Assembly: GCF_001038485.1 (NCBI RefSeq)
Contig: NZ_LDUE01000060.1
Coordinates: 114,611 to 178,610, forward strand
Direction of reading: 5' to 3'
DNA from: Ornithinibacillus californiensis
GTDB lineage: Bacteria; Bacillota; Bacilli; Bacillales; Amphibacillaceae
DNA length: 64,000 nucleotides
Under the pieces are notes generated by a model. The model worked only from the letters and a program-made list of their open reading frames with translations. It was not told where the DNA came from and searched no databases. A program made the position numbers and the translations under genes. This document shows positions 43,306 to 51,665 of the stretch, one piece after another (positions within the stretch are counted from its first letter, which is position 1; each line of letters starts with the position of its first letter).

Positions 43306-43812
43306 GTGAAAGAGATAACTAGACAAGAAGAAATTTTTAATGTGTTAAAAACTGTCGATGATCCGGAACTCCCTTCAGTTAGTGTTTATGATTTAGGAAT
43401 GGTACATGACGTGCGTATCGATGGGAACTCCGTTGAAATTAAAATGGTTCCCACATTTGCGGGCTGTCCAGCACTAGAGTTTATCGAAATGAATGTGAAA
43501 AAGGCAGTGGAGGAATTAGCGTGGGTACGTGCTTGCCAAGTGAAATTCACGATGGAAATCCAATGGTCGACTGATGCGATAACGGATAAAGGAAAAGAAG
43601 AGTTAAAAAAGCATGGTATTGCACCACCACCAGAGAATTTCCGACCAGGGGATGAATGGACGGTGAACTGCCCGTATTGCAACTCAGACTACACCTCCAT
43701 GGAGAATATATTTGGGCCGACTGCATGTCGCAGTATTTTATATTGCATGGCCTGCCGTAATCCTTTTGAAGCAATGAAACCAGTGGTACAGCCACTAAAT
43801 ACCAATTACTAG
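43306..43812 (+). CDS. paaD: PaaD, Fe-S/diiron maturation factor of the epoxidase
   Basis: The 168-residue MIP18/DUF59-type protein is thought to help metal-centre assembly of the epoxidase. The N-terminal domain has TVDDPELPSVSVYDLGMVHDVRIDGNSVEIKMVPTFAGCPALEFI; the C-terminal zinc-ribbon-like tail has CPYCNSD ... CRSILYCMACRNPFEAMKP. The start is GTG 43306 after AGGAGGAG. No PaaE reductase gene follows, unlike in Proteobacteria. Confidence 0.93.
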   Translation: MKEITRQEEIFNVLKTVDDPELPSVSVYDLGMVHDVRIDGNSVEIKMVPTFAGCPALEFIEMNVKKAVEELAWVRACQVKFTMEIQWSTDAITDKGKEELKKHGIAPPPENFRPGDEWTVNCPYCNSDYTSMENIFGPTACRSILYCMACRNPFEAMKPVVQPLNTNY

Positions 43813-43823
43813 GGGGAATTAAA

Positions 43824-44129
43824 ATGGTAAAACTGATTGCATTATACAAACAGCCGGAAGATAAGGAAAAATTTGATGAGCATTATTTCAATACACATGC
43901 ACCATTAACTAGTAAAATTCCAGGTCTTAGAAAAATGGAAGTTACGAAAATAGTAGGTTCACCGATGGGGAAGAGCGAGTTCTATTTATTATGTGAGATG
44001 TATTATGACGACCATGAATCACTACAAAATGCAATGAAAACTGATGAAGGAAAAGCTTCTGGAAGAGACGTCATGAAATTCGCTGGCGATATTGTCACGC
44101 TAATGATTGGTGAAGAGGTCAATGAATAA
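43824..44129 (+). CDS. EthD-family small protein
   Basis: The 101-residue alpha/beta-barrel monomer VKLIALYKQPEDKEKFDEHYFNTHAPLTSKIPGLRKMEVTKIVGSP is the EthD/ferredoxin-like pattern (Y-x-x-x-H-x-P-L). Function in this pathway is unknown; EthD-like proteins accompany several aromatic and ether degradation operons. GGGGG precedes ATG 43824, and the 3' end overlaps the next gene by eight bases. Confidence 0.8.
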   Translation: MVKLIALYKQPEDKEKFDEHYFNTHAPLTSKIPGLRKMEVTKIVGSPMGKSEFYLLCEMYYDDHESLQNAMKTDEGKASGRDVMKFAGDIVTLMIGEEVNE

Positions 44130-44892
44130 GTTCATCAAGGCGTATTCGGAAGACGGTGTTGGAGTAATTCAATTAGATCGCCCGGAAGTGCTTAATGCGC
44201 TGAATAGGGGAATGGTCGAGGAGATTGTTGCCCAGCTCGAATCATTTGATCGGAATGAATTGATTCGAGTGATTGTCCTAAAAGGAAATGAAAAGGCATT
44301 TGCTGCAGGTGCAGATATCGAGGAAATGTTGGAGGAGACGTCGCTCTCGTTAGAACTACTAAATCCATTTGCAGAGTGGGACAAAATTAGTTTGATTAAA
44401 AAGCCAATACTTGCGGCAGTAAACGGGTTTGCATTAGGTGGTGGCTTTGAATTAGCCCTCCACTGCGACTTAATTATTGCAAGTGAGGATGCTAAGTTTG
44501 GCTTTCCAGAGGTAAAGCTAGGTGTCCTACCAGGTGCAGGTGGCACACAGTTTTTAACGAAAGTAATGGGCGTTCGAAAAGCGCTAGAGTGGATCTGGTT
44601 AGGGGAGCAAATGACTGCGGATGTAGCCCATCACTATGGTGTGATTAACCGAATCGTTGCACCCGAATTAGTAGAAGAGGAAACGATGCGCTTAGCTCAT
44701 CAACTAGCGAAGCAAGCACCAATCTCCTTAAGGCTGATTAAGGAAGCAGTTCATGCTGCAGCAGATTTAACCTTGCTAGAAGGGAAGCTATTAGAGCGAA
44801 AAAACTTTTACTTGGCATTTTCCTCGGAAGACCAGAAAGAAGGAATGCGTGCTTTTACAGAAAAACGCCCACCTTCATTTAGGGGGAGATGA
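44122..44892 (+). CDS. paaF: Enoyl-CoA hydratase/isomerase (PaaF-like)
   Basis: The 256-residue crotonase-fold protein has KAFAAGADIEEM near residue 60 (oxyanion loop), NGFALGGGFELALHCDLIIASEDAKFGFPEVKLGVLPGAGGTQFL (about 98-145) with both catalytic Glu positions (FPEVKLG, and E of GGGFELA). It probably hydrates 2,3-dehydroadipyl-CoA. ATG 44122 lies four bases after AAGAGG and overlaps the preceding stop. Three crotonases occur in this operon, so paaF is assigned by order and by the full hydratase motif. Confidence 0.8.
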   Translation: MNKFIKAYSEDGVGVIQLDRPEVLNALNRGMVEEIVAQLESFDRNELIRVIVLKGNEKAFAAGADIEEMLEETSLSLELLNPFAEWDKISLIKKPILAAVNGFALGGGFELALHCDLIIASEDAKFGFPEVKLGVLPGAGGTQFLTKVMGVRKALEWIWLGEQMTADVAHHYGVINRIVAPELVEEETMRLAHQLAKQAPISLRLIKEAVHAAADLTLLEGKLLERKNFYLAFSSEDQKEGMRAFTEKRPPSFRGR

Positions 44893-44896
44893 GAAA

Positions 44897-45673
44897 ATGA
44901 TCTTTGAAACTATTTTATATGAGAAAAAAGCAGGAGTAGCTCGGATTACTCTAAATCGACCAACTGCTTATAATGCGTTTACGGAGCAAATGAATAGGGA
45001 GATTGGAAAAGCACTAAAGACTGCAACGAAGGATGAGGAAGTAAAATGTATCGTTCTCACCGGAAGTGGCAAAGCATTTTGCTCTGGTCAAGACTTAGCG
45101 GGTGTAGATGAAACGACCAACCATGCTGACTTCCTCAGGGAGCGATATCATCCCATGTTAAAAACGATAAAGGAGACGCCGAAACCAGTTATTGCTGCCA
45201 TTAATGGAACAGCAGCTGGAGCGGGAATGAGTTTAGCATTTGCTTGTGATTTTCGAATCATGCATAGTCATGCCAAATTAGTCAGTGCGTTTATGAATAT
45301 TGGATTAGTCCCGGATTCGGGATTTCTTTATATACTTCCACGACTAGTTGGTTATGCAAAGGCATTAGAAATAGCGACACTTGGAAAACCGATTAAAGCG
45401 GAAGAAGCGAAGGAACTTGGATTAGTTACGGAAATTGTGAGCGAAGAAGAATGGGATGTTGCGGTAGATAAGTTTGCTGAGGGAATAGCAAACTTGCCAA
45501 CAAAAGCATTCTCTCTGATCAAACGTTACATGTTAGATAGCATGCATGAGGATTATGAAACGTTTTTGGAAAAAGAAGCTTATGCCCAACGTATTGCTGG
45601 TTTAACTCAGGATCACCAAGAAGGCATGCAAGCATTTGTTGAAAAGCGGAAACCAAACTTTGTTGGAAAATAA
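44897..45673 (+). CDS. paaG: Epoxyphenylacetyl-CoA isomerase (PaaG-like)
   Basis: The 258-residue crotonase-fold protein has KAFCSGQDLAGVDE near residue 62 and NGTAAGAGMSLAFACDFRIMHSHAKLVSAFMNIGLVPDSGFLYILPRLVGYAKALE. Asp replaces the second Glu (LVPDSGF), as in PaaG isomerases, which turn the ring epoxide into oxepin-CoA and later shift a double bond. ATG 44897 follows GGGGGAG. It abuts paaF with a 4-base gap. Confidence 0.85.
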   Translation: MIFETILYEKKAGVARITLNRPTAYNAFTEQMNREIGKALKTATKDEEVKCIVLTGSGKAFCSGQDLAGVDETTNHADFLRERYHPMLKTIKETPKPVIAAINGTAAGAGMSLAFACDFRIMHSHAKLVSAFMNIGLVPDSGFLYILPRLVGYAKALEIATLGKPIKAEEAKELGLVTEIVSEEEWDVAVDKFAEGIANLPTKAFSLIKRYMLDSMHEDYETFLEKEAYAQRIAGLTQDHQEGMQAFVEKRKPNFVGK

Positions 45674-45697
45674 GTTATTTACGAAGGAGGAAGATGA

Positions 45698-47218
45698 ATG
45701 GAACAAGCAGTATCTGATAAGATCACATCGGTTGGAGAAATGAAACGAAGTCATTATGCGATGATTATCAATGGAGAACGAGTGGAGAGTGTATCCGGTG
45801 AGGTGTTTGAAACCTTTGATCCTGCAAAAGGAGAGGTTATTGCGACAATCGCCAAGGCTCAAGTAGAGGATGCAGAAAGAGCGGTTCAAGCAGCAAGAAA
45901 CTCCTTTGATAACGGGAAGTGGCGTAAATATCCAATTGGTAAAAGAGCTCGTGTGTTAAACAAAATTGCTGCTATTATGAGAAGTCGTTTTAACGAGCTT
46001 GTAGAACTAGAAGTTTTGAACAGTGGTAAAGCTTTGGGCGCAGCTCAAGTGCAAATCAGTCAAGCGATAGAGGATTTTGAATTCTATGCAGGTGCCATTG
46101 TTGGACATAGAGGAACGGTTAATAATATGCCGAATGGATTTTTTAACTATACACATAAAGAGCCTGTTGGGGTCTGTGCACAAATTATTCCTTGGAACTA
46201 TCCAGTGATGATGGCAGCATGGAAGATTGCTCCTGCGATTGCTGTGGGATGTTCTGTCGTTGTAAAGCCAGCTAGCTTAACGCCGATAACAGCAATTATC
46301 CTAAATGAAATTTGCCACGAAGCCGGAGTGCCTGAAGGAGTGGTTAATACGATTCCTGGATCAGGCCAAGTGGTAGGGGACTATTTAGTGACGCACAAAG
46401 ATGTAAACAAGGTTGCGTTTACTGGTTCTACACCAACTGGAAGAGACATTATGGAAAAGGCTTCTAGTACATTGAAGCGTTTAACATTGGAGTTAGGTGG
46501 AAAATCACCAAGCATCATTTTTGAAGATGCGGATTTAGAAGCGGCTGTAGCTGGATCAATTTTTGGAATTTACTTTAATACAGGGCAATCCTGTGAGGCA
46601 AGATCGCGCTTGTTTGTTCATGATGCGATTTATGATGAATTCATGGAGCAATTTGTTGCTAGAACACAAAAATTAAAGCTAGGTAATCCATTTGATAAAG
46701 CAACACACGTCGGCTCAATTATTAGCAGAAGCCAACTAGAGAAGGTTGATTCTTATGTACAATCTGCCCGCGAGGATGGCGCAACCATTTTAACAGGTGG
46801 AAAGGAACTGAAGATAGAAGGATTTGAAAATGGTTATTGGTATGAACCAACGATTATTGCCGATGTGACACCGGATATGAAAGTTGTTCGGGAGGAAATC
46901 TTTGGTCCGGTTGTAGTTGTTGAGAGATTTACGGATGAGCGTGAAGTCGTTAAACGTGCAAACGATACGGAATATGGTCTTGGCTCTGCCATCTGGACAA
47001 CAAACCAAGCAAGAGCAACACGTGTAGCCCACCAAATCCAAGCCGGAATTGTCATGGTAAACAGTCCATTCTCCGCCTTCCCAGGAACACCGTTTGGCGG
47101 CTACAAACAATCCGGATTCGGCCGAGAACTTACTGTAGAGACACTAGATTTATACATGGAAGACAAAAGCGTCCTTTCTTACTACGGTCCAAAACCAATA
47201 AATCCGTTTGGGGTTTAA
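45698..47218 (+). CDS. Aldehyde dehydrogenase of the phenylacetate operon
   Basis: The 506-residue NAD(P)+-dependent aldehyde dehydrogenase has the nucleophile in FNTGQSCEARSRLF, the general base in RLTLELGGKSPSIIFEDADL, and the NAD-binding IPWNYPVMMAAWKIAPAIAVGCSVVVKPASLTP. It could oxidise the semialdehyde made by opening oxepin-CoA (the job of the ALDH part of PaaZ), or phenylacetaldehyde. No fused hotdog hydratase is present, so a separate crotonase must open the ring. The last 60 codons shift to A/C-ending use. A palindromic repeat interrupts the operon just downstream. Confidence 0.85.
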   Translation: MEQAVSDKITSVGEMKRSHYAMIINGERVESVSGEVFETFDPAKGEVIATIAKAQVEDAERAVQAARNSFDNGKWRKYPIGKRARVLNKIAAIMRSRFNELVELEVLNSGKALGAAQVQISQAIEDFEFYAGAIVGHRGTVNNMPNGFFNYTHKEPVGVCAQIIPWNYPVMMAAWKIAPAIAVGCSVVVKPASLTPITAIILNEICHEAGVPEGVVNTIPGSGQVVGDYLVTHKDVNKVAFTGSTPTGRDIMEKASSTLKRLTLELGGKSPSIIFEDADLEAAVAGSIFGIYFNTGQSCEARSRLFVHDAIYDEFMEQFVARTQKLKLGNPFDKATHVGSIISRSQLEKVDSYVQSAREDGATILTGGKELKIEGFENGYWYEPTIIADVTPDMKVVREEIFGPVVVVERFTDEREVVKRANDTEYGLGSAIWTTNQARATRVAHQIQAGIVMVNSPFSAFPGTPFGGYKQSGFGRELTVETLDLYMEDKSVLSYYGPKPINPFGV

Positions 47219-47270
47219 TTTATTTTTACTGTCACTTTATAAAAAGTGGTGAAAAAAGTCGTTGCACATA

Positions 47271-47452
47271 GCGGTCCGAACACACGGAGACTCCTGCGGG
47301 AGGAAAGGCATCGGTGAGACCCCGGTGATGCACCTGCGTCTACCAGCATCGCTACGAAGCAAGCTTCCTCGGTGCAAGGCAGCGAAGGAGCGTATTCAAG
47401 TAGTAGCCTGGCTCACCAGCCGCCCGCGGAAAGCGGAGTGTGTTCGGACCGC
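47271..47452 (+). repeat. Dispersed palindromic repeat, copy 5 (extended apex)
   Basis: A 182-base copy. The outer stem GCGGTCCGAACACAC (47271-47285) pairs perfectly with 47438-47452. The apex (GATGCACCTGCGTCTACC ... AGTAGTAGCCTGGCTCACC) matches that of copy 2 but the arm inserts of copy 2 are missing. It lies inside the paa operon between the aldehyde dehydrogenase and paaH, with the same direction on both sides. An open frame running out of it into paaH has no ribosome site. Confidence 0.9.
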
Positions 47453-47496
47453 GGTCAACGAGAGGAAAAAGGTCTAGACGAAAGGAATGTTCACCA

Positions 47497-48372
47497 ATGA
47501 CAATAAATAAAATCACTGTCGTTGGGGCTGGTGTGATGGGGCGGGGCATAGCCTATGTCTCGGCCCTTGCTGGTTTTCATACGACATTAGTTGATGTGTC
47601 CCAAGAACAACTTAAAAGTGCTCTAACAGAACTAAAAGGGCTGGCTGATAAAGCGGTAGCACGCAATAAGATTACCGAAGATGCTGCAGTAGCAATATTC
47701 CACCAATTACATACATCCATAGAGTTAGAAGCTGCTGTCCAAGCAACGGACTTTGTAATAGAAGCAGTACCGGAAAAACGTGACTTAAAAAAACATGTAC
47801 TAGAAACGATTGATACGCATGCTCCGAGCCATATCGTTATTGCTTCGAATACATCAACGATTAGCCCTACTGAATTAGGATCTTATACGAAAAGGCCGGA
47901 TCAAGTAGCGGCAATGCACTTCTTTAATCCTGTACACCGTATGCAACTAGTTGAAATTGTAAAAGGACTTGAGACGGGGGAAGAAACAGTAAAGACGATT
48001 AAGGAAATAGCAGGACGTATGGGGAAAGAGACCGTCGAGGTGAAGGAGTTTCCGGGATTTGTGACAAGTAGAATTAGTGCCATGGTCGGTAATGAGGCTT
48101 TTTATATGCTTCAAGAAGGTATAGCTAGTGCAGAAGATATTGATAAAGCCATTAAACTTGGCCTGAATTATCCAATGGGACCACTAGAACTTGGTGATTT
48201 AGTTGGGTTAGACACAAGGCTAAATAACCTGAAATATTTACATGAAACCCTAGGAGAAAAGTTTCGACCAGCACCATTACTAGAACAATATGTGAAAGCA
48301 GGAAGACTCGGCAGAAAAACAGGTCGTGGAGTATATGATTATTCAAATGATGGTGAGTTGATTAAAAAATGA
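47497..48372 (+). CDS. paaH: 3-hydroxyacyl-CoA dehydrogenase (PaaH-like)
   Basis: The 291-residue NAD-dependent enzyme oxidises 3-hydroxyadipyl-CoA. The N-terminal ITVVGAGVMGRGIAYVSALAGFHTTLVD is the Rossmann motif; VIEAVPEKRDLKKHVLETID, ASNTSTISPTELGSYTKRPDQVAAMHFFNPVHRMQLVEIV (catalytic His) and GFVTSRISAMVGNEAFYMLQEG follow. The end is GRKTGRGVYDYSNDG. The start is ATG 47497 after AAAGGA; the open frame extends 19 codons upstream into the palindromic repeat but without a ribosome site. It overlaps paaJ by four bases. Confidence 0.92.
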   Translation: MTINKITVVGAGVMGRGIAYVSALAGFHTTLVDVSQEQLKSALTELKGLADKAVARNKITEDAAVAIFHQLHTSIELEAAVQATDFVIEAVPEKRDLKKHVLETIDTHAPSHIVIASNTSTISPTELGSYTKRPDQVAAMHFFNPVHRMQLVEIVKGLETGEETVKTIKEIAGRMGKETVEVKEFPGFVTSRISAMVGNEAFYMLQEGIASAEDIDKAIKLGLNYPMGPLELGDLVGLDTRLNNLKYLHETLGEKFRPAPLLEQYVKAGRLGRKTGRGVYDYSNDGELIKK

Positions 48373-49568
48373 GAGATGTTGTCATTGTTGATGCGCTAAG
48401 GACACCAATTGGAAGGTATAAAGGCGCACTAAAAGATATCCGACCGGATGATTTAGGTGCCATTGTTATTAAAGCTTTGCTAGAGCGAAACCCTTCTTTA
48501 CCGCACGTACAAATTGAAGAGGTTGTGCTAGGGAATGCCAATCAAGCTGGTGAAGATAACCGTAATGTTGCAAGAATGTCTGCGTTACTAGCTGGATTAC
48601 CTGTCGAGGTTGGAGGAACAACTATCAACCGTCTATGTGGGTCTGGTTTGGATGCGGTGATGTATGCTGCACGTGCAATAGCAGTAGGTGAAGGTGATGT
48701 GTTTATCGCTGGTGGAACAGAGAGCATGACCCGCGCTCCTTTTGTCATGGCTAAACCAGAAAAGGAATTTCCTAGAGGGAATATGGAGTTGATGGACACT
48801 ACGATTGGATGGCGTTTTGTTAATTCGAAGCTGGAAAACATGTATGGAACAGACTCCATGCCCCAAACGGCAGAAAATGTGGCGACTCGTTATGGGGTAA
48901 GTCGTGAGGAACAAGACCATTTTGCCTACCAAAGCCAGATGCGTGCAAAACAGGCGGTAGAAGAAAATCGATTCGCTAACGAGCTAGTACCAGTGGTTTA
49001 TCATGATCGCAAAGGTAATGAAATTCGAGTTGAACAAGATGAACACCCTCGTCCTGATACATCATTAGAAAAACTTGCGAAACTAAGACCAATTTTCAAA
49101 AATGGAACAATTACCGCGGGTAATGCTTCTGGTGTAAATGATGGAGCATCGGCTCTTTTATTGATGAGTGCAGAAAAAGCCAAGAAGCTAGGCTTGAAAC
49201 CTTTAGCCCGTTATATTACAAGTGCAACGGCAGGACTTGAACCTGCTGTAATGGGGCTGGGACCAATTTATTCGTCCCAAAAGGCTCTGTCTCGCGCAGG
49301 GCTAGCCGCATCTGATATTGGTTTAGTGGAATTGAACGAAGCGTTCGCATCTCAATCGATAGAATGTATCAGGCAACTGGAGCTAGACTCCGAGATTGTT
49401 AATGTAAACGGTGGAGCCATTGCTTTTGGCCATCCGCTTGGAGCAAGTGGAGCACGTATATTAACTACTTTAGTTCACGAGATGAAACGGAGAAAGGTTC
49501 ATTATGGATTAGCAACGATGTGTATCGGTGTCGGGCAGGGGATTTCGGTAATTGTGGAAGGGATGTAA
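48369..49568 (+). CDS. paaJ: Thiolase (beta-ketoadipyl-CoA thiolase, PaaJ-like)
   Basis: The 399-residue degradative thiolase cleaves 3-oxoadipyl-CoA and the related dehydrosuberyl-CoA. The catalytic Cys90 lies in [11 protein letters not shown], His in [20 protein letters not shown], and the second Cys in [27 protein letters not shown] is also conserved. Substrate assignment comes from context. It is translationally coupled to paaH (ATGA). An array of short repeats follows the stop codon. Confidence 0.9.
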   Translation: MRDVVIVDALRTPIGRYKGALKDIRPDDLGAIVIKALLERNPSLPHVQIEEVVLGNANQAGEDNRNVARMSALLAGLPVEVGGTTINRLCGSGLDAVMYAARAIAVGEGDVFIAGGTESMTRAPFVMAKPEKEFPRGNMELMDTTIGWRFVNSKLENMYGTDSMPQTAENVATRYGVSREEQDHFAYQSQMRAKQAVEENRFANELVPVVYHDRKGNEIRVEQDEHPRPDTSLEKLAKLRPIFKNGTITAGNASGVNDGASALLLMSAEKAKKLGLKPLARYITSATAGLEPAVMGLGPIYSSQKALSRAGLAASDIGLVELNEAFASQSIECIRQLELDSEIVNVNGGAIAFGHPLGASGARILTTLVHEMKRRKVHYGLATMCIGVGQGISVIVEGM

Positions 49569-49570
49569 GG

Positions 49571-49722
49571 ACATCAACCAAAACTCTCACGATATCAACC
49601 GTTCTCCCTTCCATATCAACCTAATATCATAAACATCAACCGAAACGGGGAAATATCAACCGTTACCGCAAACATCAACCAATTTAAGCAAATTATCAAC
49701 CGAAAATATCAAACTATCAACC
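49571..49722 (+). repeat. Non-coding array with 19-21 bp period (core ATATCAACC)
   Basis: Eight copies of A[CT]ATCAACC-like words start at 49571, 49592, 49613, 49633, 49653, 49672, 49693 and 49714, spaced 21, 21, 20, 20, 19, 21 and 21 bases. The bases between them are unrelated. No reading frame is kept. It fills the gap between paaJ and the next gene of the same direction. The strand is rich in A and C and poor in G. Period and layout match the array at 15694-15880, though the core word differs. Confidence 0.85.
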
Positions 49723-49763
49723 AAACTACCAAAACTTGCCGACAGATAGAAAGGAGTGCCTTC

Positions 49764-50540
49764 GTGGAAACGATTCTTTTCCAAATCAAAAACAACATTG
49801 CCTATATCACATTAAACCGTCCAGAAGCCTTAAATGCTTTTAACTATCAAATGCTCACCGAGCTTCACGAGAAGGTTAACCAAATTCATCTCGATCGGAG
49901 CATCAGAGCTGTTATCATTACTGGTTCTGGTGAAAAATCCTTTAGTGCTGGTGCAGATTTAAAGGAAAGAAAAACATTATCAGAACCAGAGGTACGACGG
50001 AATGTGAAGGCTATACGAGATTGTTTTGATGCAATTGCAAACCTACCCCAGCCAACGATTGCTGCTATTAATGGTTACTGCTTCGGCGGTGGATTTGAGT
50101 TAATGATTGCCTGTGATTTCACTATTGCTGTTAAGGATGCCAAGATGGGATTAACAGAAACTAGTTGGGCAATTATTCCTGGAGCAGGTGGTACACAGCG
50201 CTTACCTCGATTAATAGGCGAGATGCGGGCAAAAGAGCTTATCTTAGCAGCGAAGAAGATTTCTGCGCAGGAAGCAAAAGAACTGGGTCTAATCCTGAAA
50301 GTTGTAGACAAAGAATCTCTTTTAGACGAATGCGAGGATTTCGCCCATCTAATTCTACGAAATGGTCCGATTGCTATTACGCAAGCAAAGTATGCCATTA
50401 GTCTAGGGATGAACACGGACCTAAATACAGGGTTAGATATTGAAGCAAAAGCCTATGAGTTTACCATTCCTACTGAAGATAGGTTAGAAGCATTACAAGC
50501 TTTTAGTGAAAAGCGCGCGCCGAATTTTCAAGGCAAATAG
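49764..50540 (+). CDS. Third enoyl-CoA hydratase/isomerase of the paa island
   Basis: The 258-residue crotonase has KSFSAGADLKERKTLSE near residue 62, and NGYCFGGGFELMIACDFTIAVKDAKMGLTETSWAIIPGAGGTQRLPRLIG with catalytic Glu positions (LTETSWAIIPG has Glu in the first place). The closest general match is methylglutaconyl- or AMP-like enoyl-CoA hydratases. In this operon it could open oxepin-CoA or hydrate a later intermediate. The start is GTG 49764, seven bases after AAAGGAG. The following FMN oxidoreductase gene is 15 bases downstream. Confidence 0.85.
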   Translation: METILFQIKNNIAYITLNRPEALNAFNYQMLTELHEKVNQIHLDRSIRAVIITGSGEKSFSAGADLKERKTLSEPEVRRNVKAIRDCFDAIANLPQPTIAAINGYCFGGGFELMIACDFTIAVKDAKMGLTETSWAIIPGAGGTQRLPRLIGEMRAKELILAAKKISAQEAKELGLILKVVDKESLLDECEDFAHLILRNGPIAITQAKYAISLGMNTDLNTGLDIEAKAYEFTIPTEDRLEALQAFSEKRAPNFQGK

Positions 50541-50555
50541 CGAGGGGGTATAACG

Positions 50556-51524
50556 ATGAACGGAGTAACAGAACTATTAAACATTCATTATCCAATCATT
50601 CAAGGCGGTATGGGGAATATATCTAATGCCAAGCTTGCTGCTGCAGTTTCAGAAGCGGGGGGATTAGGAACAATTGGTTGTGGCACGATGACAGTTGATC
50701 AAGTAGAAGAAATAATAATCGAAACAAAACAATTAACAGCTAAACCATTTGCTTTAAATATTGCAATAAGTGTAACCCCACATGTCGAGGATCTAATAGA
50801 ACTTAGCATCAAACACCATATACCTGTTATTTCATTATCAGCTGGTAACCCCGCGCCATATATTCCTATCCTACACGAGCACAAAAAGGTAGTTATGGTC
50901 GTTGTTGCATCGGTACAGCACGCAGAAAAAGCGGAAGCGGCAGGTGCAGATATTTTGGTTGCAGAAGGGTATGAAGCAGCTGGAATCAACTCCGCATTGG
51001 AGCTAACTACTTTTACACTTATCCCTCAAGTGAAACAGCGTGTGAGCAAACCAGTCATTGCAGCCGGTGGAATTGGTGATGGTAAAGGGTTAGCTGCAGC
51101 AATGATGCTTGGAGCAGAAGGTGTACAAATCGGAACCCGCTTTATTGCAACAAAAGAAGCACCTTTTCATGACAAATATAAAGCACAGCTCATTCAAGCG
51201 AATGGGACGGATGCGATTATTATTGGTCGTAGCCTTGGAAGGATTAGGCGAGTAATGAATACGAGTTATGCAAGAGAGTTAATAGAGAAAGAGAAAAGCG
51301 GTGTCAGTTTACAAGAGTTTGGTCAGTTCACCTCCGAAGAGTTTCATGTGAATGGTGCGATTAAAGGAGACATGGAGCGAGGTTTTATCAATGGTGGCCA
51401 AGTGGCTGGATTAATTGAAGATATACCAAGTGTGAAAGAGTTAGTAGAAGGGATGATAACAACTGCGAAAGCCCAGTTGGAGTCGGGATTATCCGTAGTG
51501 GGTTCACTAATTGCGAGCAAGTAG
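50556..51524 (+). CDS. Nitronate monooxygenase/FabK-like FMN oxidoreductase
   Basis: The 322-residue TIM-barrel flavoprotein has YPIIQGGMGNISNAKLAAAVSEAGGLGTIGCGTM, NPAPYIPILHEHKKVVMVVVASVQHAEKAEAAGADILVAEGYEAAG and KPVIAAGGIGDGKGLAAAMMLGAEGVQIGTRFIATKEA, all typical of the 2-nitropropane dioxygenase/FabK superfamily. The family includes nitronate monooxygenases, FabK enoyl reductases and many uncharacterised NAD(P)H:quinone-type enzymes. Its role near paa genes is unknown. GAGGGGG precedes ATG 50556. It is probably the last gene of the paa transcript. Confidence 0.82.
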   Translation: MNGVTELLNIHYPIIQGGMGNISNAKLAAAVSEAGGLGTIGCGTMTVDQVEEIIIETKQLTAKPFALNIAISVTPHVEDLIELSIKHHIPVISLSAGNPAPYIPILHEHKKVVMVVVASVQHAEKAEAAGADILVAEGYEAAGINSALELTTFTLIPQVKQRVSKPVIAAGGIGDGKGLAAAMMLGAEGVQIGTRFIATKEAPFHDKYKAQLIQANGTDAIIIGRSLGRIRRVMNTSYARELIEKEKSGVSLQEFGQFTSEEFHVNGAIKGDMERGFINGGQVAGLIEDIPSVKELVEGMITTAKAQLESGLSVVGSLIASK

Positions 51525-51555
51525 TTTGAAAAGTATATATTTTTCTAACAATTAA

Positions 51556-51603
51556 TTGACCGGTCTATAACATGGTGGTACAATAACGTTAAAATAACGT
51601 CAT
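51556..51603 (+). promoter_or_regulatory. Promoter of the E1 operon with AACGT operator
   Basis: TTGACC (51556-51561), 17-base spacer with an extended TGG, and TACAAT (51579-51584). ATAACGTT-AAAAT-AACGTCAT (51583-51603) overlaps the -10 and start point; it differs from the perfect palindrome at 41037 by one arm base. A leader hairpin, AGCCGG / CCGGCT (51630-51649), lies just before the ribosome site. Confidence 0.78.
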
Positions 51604-51665
51604 ATAAAGGTAAAATGAATGCGTTATTGAGCCGGAATGATAGCCGGCTTATTGGAGGTTTTTAG

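Noticed and set aside
47440..47496. Longer N-terminus of paaH starting in the repeat
   Set aside because: The extra 19 residues come from palindromic repeat sequence and precede a good ribosome site (AAAGGA) for ATG 47497.
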